NCBI GenBank assembly: GCA_044224905.1
Contig: JBGAJN010000003.1
Span: 372,001 to 436,000, forward strand
Length of the DNA stretch: 64,000 bases
Reading direction: 5' to 3'
Source: JBGAJN01 sp044224905
GTDB lineage: Bacteria > Verrucomicrobiota > Verrucomicrobiia > Limisphaerales > JBGAJN01
Position numbers and translations under genes: made by a program. Positions 9,284 to 17,657 of the stretch are shown one piece after another. The notes under the pieces are model-generated. The model was not told the origin of the DNA. It was given only the letters and a program-made list of their open reading frames with translations, and ran no database searches. Position 1 is the stretch's first letter. Each line of letters begins with the position of its first letter.

Positions 9284-9799
9284 TCATCGAGGGAACAAGC
9301 CGGGCGGCAAACTGCCTTCGCGTTCAAGAAGCTTAATTTTCCAATCAAGTCCGCCAGAGAAACCGCCGAGTTTCTGATTCGCGGCCACCACGCGATGGCA
9401 CGGCACGATCACCGGGATAGGGTTTGCCCCGCAGGCTCTACCCACTGCGCGGACGGCGCCAGAACGGCCAACGGCGGTCGCGATTTCCTGATACGTGCGC
9501 GTCTGTCCGAAAGGAATTTCAAGAAGCGCTTGCCACACGGCTCGTTGAAAAGCGGTTCCGCTGGAAAAATCCAGCGGTGGCAACACCGTCGCCGGCTTTC
9601 CCGCGAGCAGATCCGTTAAGCATCGAGTCGTCATGTCGAGCCAATGCGCTTGATTGGGCGTGAGGGCTTCTTTTGCAGGCCTGGAGTTATCCGTTTTCAT
9701 TCGAGGGAAGCGCAGTGAGCACAAACCGCTTTCGGAAAAGCTAGCTGCGAATTCTCCGTCGCGGGTTGCGATTATGTGCAGTTGGGCGTCGCCGCTCAC
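9284..9799 (-). CDS. ogt: Methylated-DNA--protein-cysteine methyltransferase
   Basis: This is an O6-alkylguanine-DNA alkyltransferase of 171 residues. The acceptor cysteine is C134 in 'IVPCHRVV', and the helix-turn-helix with the arginine finger is 'RTYQEIATAVGRSGAVRAVG'. The ending 'LGGFSGGLDWKIKLLEREG' is typical. The N-terminal domain is short and degenerate, as in many Ogt forms. The start is a GTG placed just after the TGA of the upstream membrane-protein gene, so the two are probably co-transcribed. It repairs alkylated guanine or thymine by irreversible transfer to itself. I see no AraC/Ada domain, so it is not a self-regulating Ada protein. Confidence 0.95.
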   Translation of the reverse strand: MSGDAQLHIIATRDGEFAASFSESGLCSLRFPRMKTDNSRPAKEALTPNQAHWLDMTTRCLTDLLAGKPATVLPPLDFSSGTAFQRAVWQALLEIPFGQTRTYQEIATAVGRSGAVRAVGRACGANPIPVIVPCHRVVAANQKLGGFSGGLDWKIKLLEREGSLPPGLFPR

Positions 9800-9802
9800 A
9801 AC

Positions 9803-10312
9803 TCAATGCGATCGGATAAACACCGCGATGATTCCCCAGAGCAGGAGGAAGAATATCACGAAGAGAAACAGAAACCGATTTCGCGCCACGCGTTTTTCGT
9901 AACGGAGCGGGCGCAGGCCGCGGATGCCGCCAGCAGCGAGCAGGGTGATCAAGCGCGGATTGTCGCCGGGTTGACCTTGGACGTGGTTGGTCATTTTCTT
10001 CCACGTTCCTGCGAGGTCAAACTTGCGCACTCCCAGTTCATTAAAGTGAGCCGGGGTGGGTGTTTCCGAATCCGCTTTTAGCGGCACTTGATTGACCGGT
10101 TCGAACACTGGTTCGGTCGGCGTTGCCACGGGCGCAGGCGCGGCCGGCGTGACGCCTGGCGGCGGGGTGGAGGAACGCACGCGCGGAATGCGGTTGGTGT
10201 CAGCGCACTGCTTGTTGAGCTTGCGGATCTCCGCTTCGAGTTTCGCGATCTCTGAATTCAAGTCGCGCTCTCGCTGGACAATGGGATCGGGTTTTTTGTG
10301 GAACAAACCCAT
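9803..10312 (-). CDS. Small membrane protein with N-terminal coiled coil
   Basis: I do not recognise this 169-residue protein. It begins with a short coiled coil ('RERDLNSEIAKLEAEIRKLN'), continues with a Pro/Ala/Thr-rich linker at about residues 45-80, and ends with one hydrophobic segment ('FLFLFVIFFLLLWGIIAVF') followed by a short basic tail. It is therefore a C-terminally anchored membrane protein with most of its mass in the cytoplasm. Its neighbour upstream has the same layout (coiled coil, then one terminal membrane segment) and is separated by only 7 bp, so the two are probably co-expressed partners. The MGMT gene starts just after its stop. Function is unknown. Confidence 0.75.
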   Translation of the reverse strand: MGLFHKKPDPIVQRERDLNSEIAKLEAEIRKLNKQCADTNRIPRVRSSTPPPGVTPAAPAPVATPTEPVFEPVNQVPLKADSETPTPAHFNELGVRKFDLAGTWKKMTNHVQGQPGDNPRLITLLAAGGIRGLRPLRYEKRVARNRFLFLFVIFFLLLWGIIAVFIRSH

Positions 10313-10319
10313 ACCTCGA

Positions 10320-11000
10320 TCATTTGCGCAGAAGCAAAGCGACGATGATGCCGAGGGCGCCGACGAGCACTGGCCAAGTCAGCGCAAAGCCTACGCGGCA
10401 AAGTTGGCTGAAGTTATCCACCGCCAACAGGGAGTTCAGGGAAGTATTCGACGTTGGGACCGGTGCGGCTGTCGCGGCCGAGGATTCACCGGTCAAAACA
10501 GGCCACTTGAGTCGGGCGGAATTCCATTCCAACCGGGCGTTCTCAATGGCGGTCAACGCACGCGTTAGTTCCGTGCTCCAATTTTCTCGCGTCCACGAGT
10601 CCTGGTGAATGCCTTGGAGCTTCTCCAGCGCGAGACGTAACTCGCCAAGCGTCTTGGCCAATTGCTCCGCATCCCGCCGCGCCGCAAACTCCGCCTGCTC
10701 CAACAAACCCAGCCCGCGGGTGAGGTGGGTCACCATTTCTTCGCGACCGGTGTGAAATTCTGCCTGCCGACGGCGCGCTTCTTCGAGTGCCGCCTTTTCT
10801 CGTTCGAGATTTTCCTGAGCGGCCTTGAGTTCGGCGAGGCGTTGTTGCGCATCGGTGACCTTGGAATCGAGTTCGTCCCGGGTAGGCGGCCGCTGCAAAA
10901 TGGTGCCGGGATCAGTGGCGTCGGTGGAGCTCAAGGCCGCCTTGCGGGCAGCCTGATAATCTGTGTCAACGAAATCGGAGCGTTCAAAGGGCGAACTCAT
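10320..11000 (-). CDS. Coiled-coil protein with C-terminal membrane anchor
   Basis: This 226-residue protein is not recognised. Residues of about 45-135 form a long heptad-rich coiled coil ('QQRLAELKAAQENLEREKA'), a helical stretch follows, then a Ser/Thr/Ala linker, and the last 30 residues are hydrophobic ('VGFALTWPVLVGALGIIVALLL') with a terminal 'RK'. It is thus a tail-anchored protein whose coiled coil faces the cytoplasm. The downstream gene, 7 bp away, has the same architecture. The ABC-2-like permease lies 78 bp upstream in the same direction, so the three may act together at the membrane; that link rests on position alone. Confidence 0.75.
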   Translation of the reverse strand: MSSPFERSDFVDTDYQAARKAALSSTDATDPGTILQRPPTRDELDSKVTDAQQRLAELKAAQENLEREKAALEEARRRQAEFHTGREEMVTHLTRGLGLLEQAEFAARRDAEQLAKTLGELRLALEKLQGIHQDSWTRENWSTELTRALTAIENARLEWNSARLKWPVLTGESSAATAAPVPTSNTSLNSLLAVDNFSQLCRVGFALTWPVLVGALGIIVALLLRK

Positions 11001-11078
11001 ATCCGCAGTCTAGAGTTCGAACTGCAAAGTTCAAATTGAAAACCCGAGGTAAAAAAGAAGCCTGCGCGCCACTTGCGC

Positions 11079-12833
11079 TCAGATTTCAAAATGCCTGACG
11101 CGGCGCAACCCCAGCCGGAACGGGATCCATCCGAAAACAAACGATACGCCCAGGAATGCAAACGATCCCGCCCAAGGCATCCAGTGCAGATGCCGCGTCC
11201 AACGCCACCAAGGGGATCCCGCGGCGAGCAGCAGAATCGACAGCAGGATGTAGATGAAACTCAGGACGAGGCAGAGCGTCCCGCCGAATCCGCTGACGAT
11301 CTTTCCGGGATTCTCTTCCTTGAAGTTCGGATACAAAGCGCCGAGGCCGATCGCGAGCCCGTTCAATGTGAAGGCCATCACCGTGACGGCCCCGGCGAAG
11401 AAAATCGTTCGTTCGATCGGCAATTGAATGAAGTGGCACGAGAGCCAGAGCAAAGCGAGTGTTAGTGTCAGCGACGCACAGGTAGCCAGGCGGAATTTCA
11501 ATTTCAGAATTCTCTCCATGCCGAGCGGTGCCATGCCGACGATCCACAGCCGGCGTCCTTCGAGCGAGAATTGAGGGAAAACAAAACGTGTCGTCAGCGT
11601 GGCGAGATTCAATGAGCACGCGCCGAGATTCAGATACGAGATCAAGTGCGCCCAGAAGGGAATCGTGAGTTGCGCCGTGAACTGCCGCAGGTTGATCACG
11701 TAGACGCCGAGCAAGCCAAAGAGCATGAGGGATTGCCCCCACTGCGAGGTGTCGCGCCAGAACATTCGCACGTCCTTCAGCAGGAAGGCTTGCTCGTCGA
11801 GCCGCAAGCTTTTGAAAAGTCGGAAAAACCTTTCGCCGAACGAAACGGGAAACGTGAAAGCGGTGTGTTTGTTGTGCCGATTACGGAACCACTCCCATTG
11901 CCCGAAGACGCTCCCGCGACTCTGTACCATCGACGCGGCGTCATAGAAAACCCCGCCCGCGCTGGTGAGCGAGACAAAGCCGAAGAGCAGGACGTTGCTC
12001 AGCAGCACCAAAAGGAAAAATCCTGCGGCGCCGAACGCGCCTTCGGCCCATTGCACCACGGCGGAGGCGAGCCAGTAACTGGGTAAAAGGGCAAATTGCG
12101 CGAAGTTGGTTTTCCCCAACAAACGTTCGAGAATCACCGGTACGCGGGTTTCGTTGAGATCTTCAGGAAGCGCTTCCGGCCGAAACCAAAGCGCCGCCGA
12201 TGTGAGCCCGCCAATTACTATAACGATCATCGCTACTTGGAATGCGCGTCGATCCACATGCCGTGCGAGGTTCACGGCGAGCCACATGCCGATCACCGCC
12301 GGAAGCACCACGAAGATCAGCACCATGAACGGTGTCATCAGGTAATAATGCCAATCCGCTCGCTGGGTCAGACCGTAGGCGAGCATCAACGGCGCAATCA
12401 GGAAAACGAACGCCCACGAGGCCAGAGCGCTGGTTTCGAGAAACTTCCAGCGAAAGATTGTCTGCGCGGGCACTGGCAATGTCCAAAGAAACGCCGTCTC
12501 CCGATTGCGGAACAGATTGTTGTAGCCAATGACGAGATTACTGATCAGCAACAGCGAAAAGAGAAAGGCGAACAGGAGAAACATCAACCGCTCCACCAGC
12601 AATCCGCCGAGTCCCATGAACTGCCCGATGAATCGCAGTCCTTGATAAAATAATCCGAACGCGATGACGAGGTAACCGAAGATGAACAGCCCGATTAACG
12701 ACGAGAGCAGCCGCGATTGTTGTCTGATTGCCTTCAACTTGCGCCAAGCCTGCGTGGCATTGACGCGAAGAAGCATCGCCAGCGGCGATGGTATCCGGAC
12801 GGACGTTTCCGGAATGGGAATGGGCGCGGCCAT
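11079..12833 (-). CDS. Large ABC-2-like exporter permease without adjacent ATPase
   Basis: The 584-residue product is a polytopic membrane protein with about 12 hydrophobic segments, grouped as two halves separated by a soluble stretch at about residues 310-370. The pattern (long first membrane pairs, 'NLFRNRETAFLWTLPVPAQTIFRWKFLE' region, repeated in the second half by 'EGRRLWIVGMAPLGMERILKLK') is that of putative ABC exporters of the ABC-2 type, in which each half carries the conserved coupling segment. Such permeases need an ATP-binding subunit, and none is encoded next to it: downstream are two coiled-coil membrane proteins and upstream is a divergently unrelated lysS-type gene in the same direction. 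The cargo cannot be predicted. Confidence 0.75.
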   Translation of the reverse strand: MAAPIPIPETSVRIPSPLAMLLRVNATQAWRKLKAIRQQSRLLSSLIGLFIFGYLVIAFGLFYQGLRFIGQFMGLGGLLVERLMFLLFAFLFSLLLISNLVIGYNNLFRNRETAFLWTLPVPAQTIFRWKFLETSALASWAFVFLIAPLMLAYGLTQRADWHYYLMTPFMVLIFVVLPAVIGMWLAVNLARHVDRRAFQVAMIVIVIGGLTSAALWFRPEALPEDLNETRVPVILERLLGKTNFAQFALLPSYWLASAVVQWAEGAFGAAGFFLLVLLSNVLLFGFVSLTSAGGVFYDAASMVQSRGSVFGQWEWFRNRHNKHTAFTFPVSFGERFFRLFKSLRLDEQAFLLKDVRMFWRDTSQWGQSLMLFGLLGVYVINLRQFTAQLTIPFWAHLISYLNLGACSLNLATLTTRFVFPQFSLEGRRLWIVGMAPLGMERILKLKFRLATCASLTLTLALLWLSCHFIQLPIERTIFFAGAVTVMAFTLNGLAIGLGALYPNFKEENPGKIVSGFGGTLCLVLSFIYILLSILLLAAGSPWWRWTRHLHWMPWAGSFAFLGVSFVFGWIPFRLGLRRVRHFEI

Positions 12834-12908
12834 TGGCGGATAAATTCAACAACCGAACCGCTCAGTGCAAGCGGGATTATCAATCCCTTTGGATTTACGG
12901 AGCGAAGT

Positions 12909-14792
12909 TCACGTTGGCAGAATGGCAACCGTCAGCGAGAGCTTCTTTCCGAGATCACTGAGGAAGACCCCGGCATCCGTTTGAAAAGCTTTCAGTGCGG
13001 TCGCTGCGTTATGATCAGGGGCTTTGCCGCGTTGGAAGATGAGTCGGCGGCAGTGCGTCTTGCCGTCCGCCATCGTGGCGAGCAGTTCGATGATGCCGAT
13101 CGCGGGAGTTTCCGCGGGAAGGCGGTCGTCGTGCGAAAGGAAGTCGAGCTTTGCATTGAGGGCGGCGATGTTCGCGCGCTCCTTCGTGAGCCATTGCTCG
13201 AGGACGTCATTCTGGACATTGGCTTCTTCCCAGAATGCGAAAGTGTCGAATGGCACCTCCTCGCAGCGCTTCACCACGAAATCGCGATCGAGGAAGGAAA
13301 TAAGGTTGCCAGCTTTCGGTCCCGCTTCGCGATCGAGCAGCACGCGGTAGATCGCTTTGAATGCGCTGGGTTGATCAATGGGCGTCAAGCGCGCGGCATT
13401 GAAGACGCACACTTGCAGATCGGTTTCGTTCCACGCGGCGTCGCGGAGCAGTCGCGCGAAAATGTGAAGGAAGCCGCGTTGTGTGGCGGTGAGTTGCTCG
13501 GCGCGGGCTGGCAAGGTTTCCTGCAGCCGCGTCTTTTCCTCTTCGGTAGCGTAATTCTCGAGCCAGTATTTCGCGGCCTGGATGCGGCGGGCGAGGTGCT
13601 TGCGATCGAGCTCGGTGAAAGGCGAGCCCTTGCGTTTCTCCAATTCCTTCACGGCGTCCAGATGCGGCATCTGAATCAACGCGGTGACCAGTTGAAAATC
13701 AGCGACCCAATGGTCCGGTTCCTCGGTGACGCGCGAGAGTTCGTAAACGCGCTTCTCATCCGCAGTCACTTTCGGATCATTGAAGTAACGGTGATGGACG
13801 CGGTCGAATTCATTGAAGACTTTGATAATGTGAACCTCGGAGGAATCGAAGTTCACGTGATGCTTCGGGAAGGTGCGGATCATCAGGAAGCGCAACACTT
13901 CCGGTGGAAGGAAGTCTGCCATGCCACGCGAGGAAACGCCGACACCCTTTGAGGAACTCATCTTCGCGCCACCCACGAGGAAGAAGTCGTATGGGCAATT
14001 GAGCGGCGGCTCTTGTCCGAAGATCGCGCGCAGGCAAGCCATCGCGACGTCACGGGAGCCGCCCTTGGTGCTGTGATCCTGTCCAGCGCCTTCAATGGTT
14101 ACTGGGAACGTGCGCCACTTCGCGCACCACTCGAGCTTCCACGGAAGTTTCCCTTTGCCGTCGAACGGGGACATCTTGCCGCGGTAGCCGCAGCCCTTCG
14201 CCCACGTGACGAGATCGGTGCGGCATTCGTAGGTGACTTCCTTGCCGTCGTAAGCGGTCACTTCGGTCGTGCCGATGCGTCCGCACTTTTCGCAAATGAC
14301 TTGGAACGGATGCCAGGTGTCGGGACGATCCGAGCCGCTGACTTCCTTGTAAATCCGGCGCACGACGTCGGCCTTGCGGAGAATGGCGTCGATGGATTCG
14401 TTGAACTTGCCGGAGCGATAAATGTCGCGCATCCGGTAGAACTCCGGCGTGATGCCGAGTTCTTTGAACACGCCCCAGAACTCCGAGATGTAATGATCGG
14501 CCATGTCCGTCGCCTTCGAACCGGGCGGCGGCGGAACGTTGCACAGCGGGGCCCCGAGATACTTCTCAAAGTGCTCGCGCTCGCCGTAGGGGATTTCATC
14601 TACGGGATCGTAGTCGTCGCAACCGAACAGGTAGCGGACGGGAACGCCTTTAGCCTTGAGCGTGCGATAAATGGCGTCGTGAATCAGCGGCCCACGCAGC
14701 GCGCCGACGTGCGCCCGACCCGAAGGCGTCTTCGAGTCATTGATCGTTTGAGTCCCGGAAACTTTTTCCAACAGCTGATCGCACCAAAACAT
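12909..14792 (-). CDS. lysK: Lysyl-tRNA synthetase, class I
   Basis: The 627-residue product is a class I lysyl-tRNA synthetase, not the class II form most bacteria use. The N-terminal Rossmann domain has the HIGH-type signature 'PSGRAHVGALRG' near residues 24-35, and the KMSKS-type loop is 'KMSSSKG' at 277-283. A Cys-rich insert ('CEKCGRIGTT' and later 'GCGYRG') resembles the zinc site in this family. The C-terminal helical part binds the anticodon. It charges tRNA-Lys with lysine using ATP. The start is an ATG with no clear Shine-Dalgarno sequence. No class II lysS is present in this window, so whether the genome has both cannot be said. Confidence 0.93.
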   Translation of the reverse strand: MFWCDQLLEKVSGTQTINDSKTPSGRAHVGALRGPLIHDAIYRTLKAKGVPVRYLFGCDDYDPVDEIPYGEREHFEKYLGAPLCNVPPPPGSKATDMADHYISEFWGVFKELGITPEFYRMRDIYRSGKFNESIDAILRKADVVRRIYKEVSGSDRPDTWHPFQVICEKCGRIGTTEVTAYDGKEVTYECRTDLVTWAKGCGYRGKMSPFDGKGKLPWKLEWCAKWRTFPVTIEGAGQDHSTKGGSRDVAMACLRAIFGQEPPLNCPYDFFLVGGAKMSSSKGVGVSSRGMADFLPPEVLRFLMIRTFPKHHVNFDSSEVHIIKVFNEFDRVHHRYFNDPKVTADEKRVYELSRVTEEPDHWVADFQLVTALIQMPHLDAVKELEKRKGSPFTELDRKHLARRIQAAKYWLENYATEEEKTRLQETLPARAEQLTATQRGFLHIFARLLRDAAWNETDLQVCVFNAARLTPIDQPSAFKAIYRVLLDREAGPKAGNLISFLDRDFVVKRCEEVPFDTFAFWEEANVQNDVLEQWLTKERANIAALNAKLDFLSHDDRLPAETPAIGIIELLATMADGKTHCRRLIFQRGKAPDHNAATALKAFQTDAGVFLSDLGKKLSLTVAILPT

Positions 14793-14880
14793 AAAGGTTC
14801 AGCCATCTTGCCTGAAGGCATCGCGGCACCAAAGGATTTTTTAGCGGAAGAACGCCGTGAGAGGAGCTGTCGGCAGGAGG

Positions 14881-16206
14881 TCACTGCATCGGCAGCAAGA
14901 GGTCGATGCGCTTTCCGTCACGAAGTACTGTGGCGTTTACCTTCGTGCCGGGCATGTGCTTTTGAAGAAGTTGTCCGATCAACTCGCCTTCCGTTATTCG
15001 CGAGGAGGTCCCATCGATGGTGACGATCACGTCGCCTTTCTGAAAGCCCGCATTCTTCGCCGCGGCATGTTTGCCGTATTGACCCAGGCCTTTGACAAAC
15101 AAAGCCAGCCGATCATTGCCGATCCCTTGCTTCGTGCGGTCGTCGTTGGCGAGATCTTCCAGGATCATTCCGCCGGTCGCCATTCCCCGCATCGGCCAGG
15201 TGCCCACGCGGTCGGAGATTATCGACCGCGAACGCCAACCCGAGGGCAGGGGAAGCGAGAGGGATTTATCAACACCGCCCCGTTTCACGACGGCTGAAAG
15301 AGTCGTCGCGTCCGCGGAGCGATGGAGAACCCAGCGCGCATCCGCGATGGAAATGAGCGGTTGTCCGGCGAGTGAAACGATATCGTCGCCGCTCTGGAAA
15401 CCGGCTTTTGCGGCTGCCGACCCGGGGGCGACCGCGGTAACGTGCGCGGCGCGATCGGGCGCGAGCGTCAGGCCGATCGTCTCGGTGGCCGGTTGCGGAT
15501 AAATCCACTCGACGGGAACCGGTTTCTTTTGATCGCGGAACGAGGCGCGAAAAGCGTCGCCGATCTGATGACAGTGGACGCAACTCTGCACCACCTTGCC
15601 TTCCCAGTTGAGATCGCGCTGATATTTTCCCGCGAGGGCGGGAATTTCGATGGGCGTTTTGAAGGGCGTGGGTCCGCCTTGCTTGCCGACGAGCGTCGGT
15701 TTGTTGGCGGGGAAACCCCGATGAATCGCCAGAGTTGCATCCAACGCGCTTTTGAATCCAGCCGTGTCCGTGTCTTGCGCGTTCTTCTGGTGTGACCATG
15801 ATCCGTAACGGCCATAAACGGTGCCGTCTCCGTTGAAGAACAGCGTGGAAAAGGAAAGGTCGTAGTCGAACTGGAATAACGAGAGGTCGAGCGCGTTGGC
15901 GTTGATCACCCGAACGCACACGAACTGATCGAGTAAGGGCGTCAGTTCGGCCTTCGCGAGAATCGTGGCATCAATGCCCCGGCATGCGTGACATGGCACA
16001 CAGCGCAGCACGACGAGCAGAGGCTTGCCCGTACGCTTGGCCTCCGCAAAACCGCGCTGGATGTCGTTGTAAATCCAACGGGAATCATTCTCCATCGTCG
16101 CCCGGTCCTGGCGCACCGCGCCTTCGCGGTCTTTCACTGTTTCAGCCAACCCGGGACCAGAGAATAATGAAAGTGCGGCGAGGAGAACGGGCCAACGGGA
16201 TTTCAT
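14881..16206 (-). CDS. Exported thioredoxin-fold / CXXCH / double-PDZ protein
   Basis: This 441-residue protein starts with a signal peptide from the ATG at 16206 ('WPVLLAALSLFSGPGLAE'). A thioredoxin-like domain (about 40-165) carries C69-V-P-C72-H-A-C75 at the active-site position. A second CXXCH (C209-V-H-C212-H) followed by 'QIGDA' looks like a c-type haem site or a decayed one. Two PDZ-like domains follow: about 235-310 ('GSAAAKAGFQSGDDIVSLAG') and about 350-440 ('AAAKNAGFQKGDVIVTIDG'). This matches the Trx/PDZ proteins of Planctomycetes and Verrucomicrobia, some of which are selenoproteins; here the position holds Cys and there is no in-frame TGA. A role in periplasmic redox control of protein partners is likely but inferred. 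Confidence 0.85.
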   Translation of the reverse strand: MKSRWPVLLAALSLFSGPGLAETVKDREGAVRQDRATMENDSRWIYNDIQRGFAEAKRTGKPLLVVLRCVPCHACRGIDATILAKAELTPLLDQFVCVRVINANALDLSLFQFDYDLSFSTLFFNGDGTVYGRYGSWSHQKNAQDTDTAGFKSALDATLAIHRGFPANKPTLVGKQGGPTPFKTPIEIPALAGKYQRDLNWEGKVVQSCVHCHQIGDAFRASFRDQKKPVPVEWIYPQPATETIGLTLAPDRAAHVTAVAPGSAAAKAGFQSGDDIVSLAGQPLISIADARWVLHRSADATTLSAVVKRGGVDKSLSLPLPSGWRSRSIISDRVGTWPMRGMATGGMILEDLANDDRTKQGIGNDRLALFVKGLGQYGKHAAAKNAGFQKGDVIVTIDGTSSRITEGELIGQLLQKHMPGTKVNATVLRDGKRIDLLLPMQ

Positions 16207-16290
16207 GGGCGACAGTTTGCCGGGAAAATCCATTCGGCGCAACTGGCTACTGTTAGAAGATCGCTGCCTCAACGGCTACTCAATCGGATC

Positions 16291-16737
16291 TCACGGAAGC
16301 AGTTTTCCAACGAGCCCGCTGATGGACTTGCCGTCCGCACGGCCAGCGACCTTGGCTTGGACGGCTTTCATCACTGCGCCCATGTCTTTCTTACTCGTAG
16401 CGCCGACTTCCGCGATCGTGGCTTTGACCAGTTGCTCGAGTTCTTCGGGGGAGAGTTGCTTGGGCAGGAATGACTCCAGCACAATCGCTTCGGAAGCTTC
16501 CTTGGCGGCAAGTTCCGGACGCCCACCTTTTTCGTATTGGTCTATCGAATCGCGGCGCTTCTTCACTTCCTTCTGGATGATCGCGACGACGTCGGTATCG
16601 GGGAGATTCTCGTTCTTTTTCTCGATCTGCGCGTAGCCGATGGCGGACTTAAGCAGACGCAAGGTTCCGAGACGATCGGCGTCCTTCGCGAGCATGGCTT
16701 GTTTGATTTCAGCGTTGAGGCGTTCGAGTAAAGTCAT
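16291..16737 (-). CDS. yqeY: GatB/YqeY domain protein
   Basis: The 148-residue product matches YqeY in length and along its whole sequence: N-terminal 'LLERLNAEIKQAMLAKD', the central 'VVAIIQKEVKKRRDSIDQYEKGGR' and the C-terminal GatB-like 'KKDMGAVMKAVQAKVAGRADGK'. The fold is the tRNA-binding tail domain of the GatB amidotransferase subunit. YqeY stands alone in most bacteria and its exact role is not settled; tRNA-dependent amidation is suspected. It lies 84 bp upstream of the Trx/PDZ gene and 68 bp downstream of the UVR-motif gene, all in the same direction. In the latter gap a short inverted repeat (GGGTTC/GAACCC) may form a weak hairpin. Confidence 0.92.
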   Translation of the reverse strand: MTLLERLNAEIKQAMLAKDADRLGTLRLLKSAIGYAQIEKKNENLPDTDVVAIIQKEVKKRRDSIDQYEKGGRPELAAKEASEAIVLESFLPKQLSPEELEQLVKATIAEVGATSKKDMGAVMKAVQAKVAGRADGKSISGLVGKLLP

Positions 16738-16805
16738 GGGAAGGATTGGATAAATTTCTGGGTTCGAAAACGAAGGGTGAACCCGATGTTGCCGAAACCA
16801 AGCTT

Positions 16806-17552
16806 TTAATCGGCGTTGGCTTGCTTGAGCGCCTTCAAAGCGTCGCGCACCTGTGCGGCTTTTTCGAAGTCTTCGCGCGCGACGGCTTCGTTGAGGGCGT
16901 TCTCCAGTTTTTCACGAGGCGAAAGCGGGCGCGTGGTTTTGATTTCCGTCAGCCAGTTTTCGAGCGACTGAAGTTCGCTGCTAGTCTCCAGCATCTCCTG
17001 ACGCGAACTGTCTTTGTAGAAATTCCGCAGCGCTTCGATGCCGGTCTCGATGATGTCGATGGCTTGCTCGAACATTTTATCTTTCAGCTCGATGGAGGCG
17101 CGCGCACGGGTGTGCATCATCATCAACTGTGGGAGAAATAGTTTGAACGGCGACGCGTGATCGTCGCTGGGCGCGTGCTCGTTAACGAACTGCATCGCCT
17201 CAAGGTTGCGCTCGGTATCGCGGAGAACGCCTTCGAAATCCTCGATCTGAAACAGACAGATGTAGCGGTGATGAAACTGAATGGCTTCCTGATGGAGTTT
17301 GTTGCAGTCCTCGGGGGTGAGCTTGAACTTGTCGCCGAGCTTTTCCTGCTGTGCTTGGAGATGTTCGAGCAAGGTGGTGTGACCGAAGGGTTTCTTCCCG
17401 TCCGGGCGGCCTTCGGCGTTCATTTGCAACAGGCCGAGATCAATGCGGAGCTGGATTTTTTCGGTGCCATCCTTTGCATGGAATTTGCGCACCGACAATT
17501 TGCCGGGTTGGTAATCCCACTGCGCTAGAAGCTCGGAGATGTCAAAGCTCAT
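16806..17552 (-). CDS. UVR-motif protein
   Basis: The 248-residue protein ends with a UvrB/UvrC (UVR) motif: 'REKLENALNEAVAREDFEKAAQVRDALKAL'-type helix pair at about 205-245, the interaction module that links UvrB to UvrC and also occurs in McsA and ClpC. The rest (about 1-200) is helical and not known to me; it has a beta-rich start ('KLSVRKFHAKDGTEKIQLRI') and then helices with many charged residues, somewhat like TPR helices. There are no Zn-binding Cys pairs, so it is not McsA. I chose the ATG at 17552 because 'MSFDISELLAQWDYQPG' is a natural N-terminus; an upstream start at 17582 adds ten residues. A role as adaptor protein is inferred only from the motif. Confidence 0.8.
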   Translation of the reverse strand: MSFDISELLAQWDYQPGKLSVRKFHAKDGTEKIQLRIDLGLLQMNAEGRPDGKKPFGHTTLLEHLQAQQEKLGDKFKLTPEDCNKLHQEAIQFHHRYICLFQIEDFEGVLRDTERNLEAMQFVNEHAPSDDHASPFKLFLPQLMMMHTRARASIELKDKMFEQAIDIIETGIEALRNFYKDSSRQEMLETSSELQSLENWLTEIKTTRPLSPREKLENALNEAVAREDFEKAAQVRDALKALKQANAD

Positions 17553-17657
17553 GGGCAGACTATGATGTTCAAGCGTGACCAAGTCAACGCGTTGCAGGTT
17601 CGGACGATGATATTTTCGAAGGAAAATGTTCCGGCGACCTTCGCTTCGCGAAAATGG

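Noticed and set aside
12717..13952. Open frame of 411 codons on the plus strand opposite the permease and LysRS genes
   Set aside because: It lies antisense to well-supported genes, shows no known domain, and its composition mirrors the third-codon G/C bias of the real genes.
14013..15023. Open frame of 336 codons antisense to the LysRS and Trx/PDZ genes
   Set aside because: It overlaps two real genes on the other strand and has no signature motif.
15990..16010. Possible selenocysteine site in the Trx/PDZ gene
   Set aside because: The active-site codons are Cys and no in-frame TGA occurs, so this copy is the cysteine form.
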